NCBI GenBank assembly: GCA_031769625.1
Contig: JAUIMM010000740.1
Location: 1,028,501 to 1,092,500, forward strand
Source: Taudactylus pleione
Taxonomy: Eukaryota > Chordata > Amphibia > Anura > Myobatrachidae
DNA length: 64,000 nucleotides
Direction: 5' to 3'
Every line of letters begins with the position of its first letter. Positions within the stretch are counted from its first letter, which is position 1. Below, in pieces: positions 60,101 to 64,000 of the stretch. Both the position numbers and the translations under genes were made by a program. The notes below the pieces were generated by a model. The model did no database searches, was not told the DNA's origin, and was given only the letters and a program-made list of their open reading frames with translations.

Positions 60101-60441
60101 ATTTTCCCTGAGCACAGGTCCTTTAATAGGGTTTCCCCTGTGTAGATGTGAGCTGTCTCCGAGCAGCTGTAGAAAAGGGGCTCCCATTTAGTTAGGGGTT
60201 TCTGTTACTATATTTGGAGAGAGTTGTTTAACTCAGCAACTTATTTGTGTACATAAAGGGGAAAGTAGGGATAGATTGCCCCTCTTTTTCTGTGCAAACC
60301 TGTAGTTGATATGGGGAGTTGTTGTTCTTCCCATGAACCTCCAGCTCATGTCTGGGAGGGAACGTGATTTATTTGTGTCGGCTCATATCTGATACCACTG
60401 TGGGTGATGTACAATATTTCCTATGTTTATCCTGAAACTAA

Positions 60442-61030
60442 GGACCTCATTCAGAGTCAGTCGTTGCGGCCTCTCAGTTGTAGGGGAAAGGGGCCGGATA
60501 AGCAAATGAAGCGATCTTAAGTTGCGTTGCTAAGATGGGTTCATTAGCTGAACGACCGAGGTTAAGAAACTGGTGTAAGACTAGCTACATGCCCCCTTCT
60601 CGATCGCGACATCCCTTGATATAAGGATTAATCAAGACCATTGGGAAACATCGGAGCTGATTGCAGAGCTTAAGGCTGACCATACCATCTCTTAAGTACT
60701 GATCTAGTCAGTGTAATAACCACCCATGTCACGTGTGCCATGACACTACTTTGTTAATTATGCACTCCCATTAAACTCCCCTTGCATAGTCAGGCACGCC
60801 TGCGTTCGGATCTCCACACCCCCGTTCACAAGCACCTTCCCCTGTTACCACGCACAAATGCCTCATTCTGTCACTCAAACTAGCGACCTGGCTGTGTTCA
60901 AGGAGAGAGCAATTTCTGATTGCAACAGCTAGTTTGCGCACGCGCATTGCGAATTTTACGCAAGCGCAGTTTAGCGAACATTGGTTGCGTACGAATGTGC
61001 GGCTGCAACGACCGACTCTGAATGAGGTCC
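60442..61030. mobile_element. Palindromic inverted-repeat element, type 2, copy 2, inside the LTR
   Basis: Ends GGACCTCATTCAGAG and CTCTGAATGAGGTCC are perfect inverted repeats. Flanks TAA (60439-60441) and TAA (61031-61033) form a 3-base target duplication. The left LTR shows the intact target as ACTAAATATC. It is related in its interior to 54706-55304. No transposase is present. Confidence 0.9.
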
Positions 61031-61319
61031 TAAATATCATGCCATTGAAATGTATTTTTCCCTGTTTGTGGTTGGCTATTGGTGTTAGTTAATTGATTGG
61101 TAGTGACCCGCAGTGGTCTTCGTCTGTTATATCTTTCTGTAATGATATTTATTTGCTCACTGTATTATTCAAATGCATTCGCTTATTTAATGCTAAATCT
61201 ATACACGCTTAACTACTGCATTACCTGTCTAGTATTACTTTCTGGTAGCTGATAAACTCTTAATCCTGTGTAACCTCAGTTGGTAACACTCTCTTATTCA
61301 GTGAATTGTGTCTGCATAG

Positions 61320-61710
61320 ACTGTTAGCCGTTATAGCTGGAGAACTACAAGTACCAGCCTAACCTGCATGTGCATTATTGTGCTTGGGCCATTTACTCTG
61401 CATAGACTGTTAGCCGCTACAGCTGGAGAACTACAAGTACCAGCCTAACCTGTGCATGCATTGTTGTGGTTGGGCCATTTACTCTGCATAGACTGTTAGC
61501 CATTACAACTGGAGAACTACAAGTACCAGCCTAACCTGCATATGCATTATTGTGCTTAGGCCATTTACTCTGCATAAACTTTTAGCCATTACAACTGGAG
61601 AACTACAAGTACCAGCCTAACCTGCATGTGCAATATTGTGCTTGGGCCATTTACTCTGCATAGACTGTTAGCCATTACAGCTGGAGAACTACAAGTACCA
61701 GCCTAACCTG
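61320..61710 (+). repeat. ~86-base tandem repeat at the end of the right LTR
   Basis: About five units, each with GCTGGAGAACTACAAGTACC, AGCCTAACCTGCATGTGCAT and GGGCCATTTACTCTGCATAG. Starts fall at about 61337, 61422, 61508, 61594 and 61680. The left LTR has about two units. Confidence 0.92.
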
Positions 61711-61873
61711 CATGTGCATTAGTGATGAGTACAGGTGTTCCAAAATAGCCTTAGGTATATCTGTCTCTATTGTTTGTGGTTATAACTATTGCTTTGCCAA
61801 CTGAGGTCACCGGTAGAGTACAGGGAGGTGTTGAGTAATCAGCTTGGTGTTAAATGTTGCAGGATTGTACTCT

Positions 61874-62421
61874 GGGCCTGATTCTGACCCACTCGCGAGC
61901 GCTGTACGCTCACAAGCGGGTCGATGGTGCCTAATTGCGCATGCGCACGACGGAGTGAGCTCCGTCGTGTGCATGTGCGAGACCCGGCAAGCGACGGGGA
62001 ATCCGTCGCTCGGGGTCTCGCACCAAAGGGGGCGTGCTGTCGATGGTGAGTGACAGCACGCCCCCTTTGGTGGGCGTGCCAGGGCGTGGCTGCCAGACGG
62101 AGGCGTTCCCATGCGAATGCCTACTGTCTGAGTCCGGCCCCACTGACATCAGTAGTGATGTCAGTGGGAGTGATTTTGGCTCTGATAGAGCCAAAATCAC
62201 TCCAGGGCTTGCGGCAGCAAGACCCTACCACAGGGTATCGTCGCAAGCCCGATGGTCACGATGTTCTTGACCATCGCGACCATCATCATGGACGCTCACT
62301 ATAGCTGTGGGTGGTAACCCACAGCTATGCAAGTGTCCATGAGGCCGCTCCAAGTTGAGGTAGGAGGGCCCTAATTCAGAGCGAGCGCTCTGGTCAGAGC
62401 GTCCGGCTCTGAATCAGGCCC
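61874..62421. mobile_element. Palindromic inverted-repeat element, type 1, built of serial hairpins
   Basis: Ends GGGCCTGATTCTGA and TCTGAATCAGGCCC form an inverted repeat. Flanks TCT/TCT (61871-61873, 62422-62424), or CTCTG/CTCTG if the outer G and C belong to the target, give the duplication. The interior is a run of perfect or near-perfect hairpins, the largest with 21-base arms (62021-62041 and 62052-62072). It has no coding capacity, although short frames cross it. Related copies are at 18472 and 63143. Confidence 0.85.
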
Positions 62422-62424
62422 TCT

Positions 62425-63142
62425 GTTTATGATATATTTTAAATCGCTGTTATTTACTTATTTGTAAAAATAATAAAACTGCGTTGTACCCTCCTTCCAG
62501 ACTGGTTACAGTGTCTGCAAAAAGGGAATATTAGCAAACTTGCCTCTGTCATGGTGTGTCGTATCCTAACTACAGAAGATTCGGTCAACAAAGCACTCTG
62601 AACACATCCGAACCTGGTGCTAGTGGTGTAGCACTGTACACACCAAAACAAATACCAGTACATTACAATAGTTCATCGGAGATCTAACCACTCGCCGACC
62701 TACTGGCTTCTGAATTATATCATATGGCGTGATAATTAGTTTACTCCAGGGTTTTTTGCATCAAGTCTGGTTAGCTACGTTGTTCCCCTCCCCATTCCCC
62801 CATCTTTGTTACATTTCCATGATTTGTCAGTATTGTGTGTCTGTGGTTAGTGTTTTTTTTCTTTCCGTATTATAAGGTGCTGTATCTTTGTGGGACTGAA
62901 CGTATCTACTTACTTATGCTATGTGGGCATATATGTACTCCATTTAATGCAGTGCTATAACATACCTCCCAAAATTTCAATGAAGGGAAGAGGGACAGGC
63001 CGCACGCCCGAAAAGGGGGCATGGCTTCTGGGAAAAGGGGCAGAGTAAACTGAAAATGGGGTGGAGCCTTGTGGCTTCCCTCATTTTTGTCACTTTGCGG
63101 GCGTGCCCAGCACTCTCCGAGATGCTGTGCAGTCCGTACACA
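62425..63142. other. Unassigned sequence
   Basis: Mostly AT-rich DNA with no supported gene. I see no tandem structure. Confidence 0.4.
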
Positions 63143-63634
63143 GGACCTGATTTTTTCAGACCCGCTCAAAAGTGCTATGGGCACGCAAGCGGGTCGATGG
63201 CCGGGCAGTGCACACACGCGCCGTGTGCACTGTGCGTGCATGAGCCCTGGATTGAGCGAGATATCACTCGCTCCGGCACTCACATCCAAAATGGGCTGCT
63301 GTCGATGTTGATTGACATCTCGCCCCGTTTGGTAGGCGGACTGGGGAGAGTGGCTGGGTAAATGGAAGCATTCCCGAATGAACGAGTGATGTCAGTGGTG
63401 AGCTTCCTGCTCTATTAGAGCCGGAAGCTAACTGGGCCAAGGAATGGCTGAGACCCTACCACAAGGGTCTTGTCGCAAGCCCGATGGTCGCAACCATCAT
63501 CTGGCCTCTCGCTAAAGCTGTGTGTTGTTATCCACAGCTTAGCAAGTGGCCAGAAGGCCGAACAAAAAAAAACATGCGGTCGCCCTGATTCAGAGCGAGC
63601 GCTCGCTTTTTGTGAGCGCTTCTGAATCAGGCCC
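63143..63634. mobile_element. Palindromic inverted-repeat element, type 1, diverged copy
   Basis: Starts GGACCTGATTTTTTCAGACC and ends GAGCGCTTCTGAATCAGGCC, with flanks ACA/ACA, or CACAG (63139-63143) and CACAG (63634-63638). Its interior matches 61874-62421 in order: CAAGCGGGTCGATGG, GCTGTCGATG, GAGACCCTACCACA, CGCAAGCCCGATGGTC and a CACAGCTT hairpin. The hairpins are less perfect than in that copy, so it is older. Confidence 0.82.
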
Positions 63635-63744
63635 ACAGTGCACATGGCATCTGTTCTCCTCTTGCACACCCGCTGCTCTGCTATGCAGAGCAGCAGTGTG
63701 TGCTCTCCCCAACTCCCCCCCCCACTGCAGGACACTGCAGCCCG

Positions 63745-64000
63745 CCCCTATACTGCACCTATACTATCACTGGCCCTATAATGCCCCTATACTATCACTG
63801 CCCCTATACAATCACTGCCCCTATACTGCCCCTCTACTATCACTGCCCCTATACTGCAGTTCTACTATCACTGCCCCTATACTGCACCTATACTATCACT
63901 GCCCCTATACTGCCCTTATAATATCACTGCCCCTATACTGCCCCTCTACTATCACTGCCCCTATACTGCCCTTATAATATAACTGCCCCTACACTATCAC
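63745..64000. repeat. CCCCTATACT minisatellite, runs off the right edge
   Basis: Irregular units of CCCCTATACTGC and CCCCTATACTATCACTG fill the last ~255 bases. The pair GCCCTTATAATATCACTGCC (63912) and its near copy (63969) suggests a longer ~57-base period. Frames across it are artefacts. Confidence 0.9.

Larger units (their letters stand above)
56565..61710 (+). mobile_element. Ty3/gypsy LTR retrotransposon, internally deleted
   Basis: Two direct repeats (56575-57540 and 59818-61710) flank a pol remnant on the plus strand. The internal part begins in the middle of reverse transcriptase only bases after the left repeat. Gag, protease and the first half of reverse transcriptase are therefore missing. 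The right repeat is longer because of a palindromic element at 60442-61030 and expanded tandem repeats. Neither primer-binding site nor polypurine tract could be placed. Confidence 0.82.
59818..61710 (+). repeat. Right LTR of the gypsy element, with insertions
   Basis: Starts near CTGGAGCTCCGGTGCGGTGC and follows the left LTR to the end of the 86-base repeats. Compared with the left copy it carries three differences: an 18-base repeat expanded about five-fold (60010-60100), the palindromic element at 60442-61030, and about five 86-base units instead of two (61320-61710). Confidence 0.84.

Overview
This window looks like heterochromatin-like, repeat-dominated DNA from a large vertebrate genome, most likely an amphibian and probably a frog. 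That is inferred from the mix of elements: hAT transposons with a BED zinc finger, two families of Penelope-like elements (PLEs) with a GIY-YIG nuclease, an L2/CR1-type LINE, a Ty3/gypsy element, and palindromic inverted-repeat DNA elements beginning GGGCCTGATTCAGA. I found no convincing host gene, rRNA, intact tRNA, operon or CRISPR array. Every coding signal I can support belongs to a transposable element and is broken.

Layout. 1-4138 is a hAT element on the minus strand whose 3' end lies outside the window. 4210-18380 is a PLE (PLE1, minus strand) with ~830-bp inverted terminal repeats. Its reading frame is split by a 10.1-kb array of a 15-bp unit (5671-15776). 18472-24008 holds a truncated palindromic element, a 24-bp minisatellite, a rearranged hAT copy and about 1.8 kb of unassigned DNA. 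24009-28034 is a complete hAT derivative with 8-bp target duplications, in which the transposase core is replaced by ~135-bp tandem repeats. An (AT)n tract follows. 28083-29905 is a second, younger PLE (PLE2, minus strand) with a candidate hammerhead ribozyme. 29907-35290 is a 60-bp satellite interrupted by another hAT-like element (33175-35020) carrying its own ~30-bp minisatellite. 35300-36260 is a third hAT transposase remnant. 37100-40812 (38-bp unit) and 41090-51750 (44-bp unit) are two unrelated satellites almost back to back. 51760-54420 is a degenerate LINE. 54706-63634 holds four palindromic elements of two related kinds and a gypsy element (56565-61710) with both LTR-like ends but no gag, protease or front part of reverse transcriptase. 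A final minisatellite runs off the right edge.

How it fits together. The window is a record of nested insertions and local amplification, and tandem arrays make up roughly half of it. The most striking relationship is that the 15-bp satellite is in frame with PLE1 protein sequence at both of its edges. It also sits exactly where the PLE2 protein has a short linker. I therefore infer that the satellite grew out of a few codons of a retroelement gene. A second strong internal control is a palindromic element inserted in one gypsy LTR (60442-61030), whose unoccupied site survives in the other LTR (near 57116).
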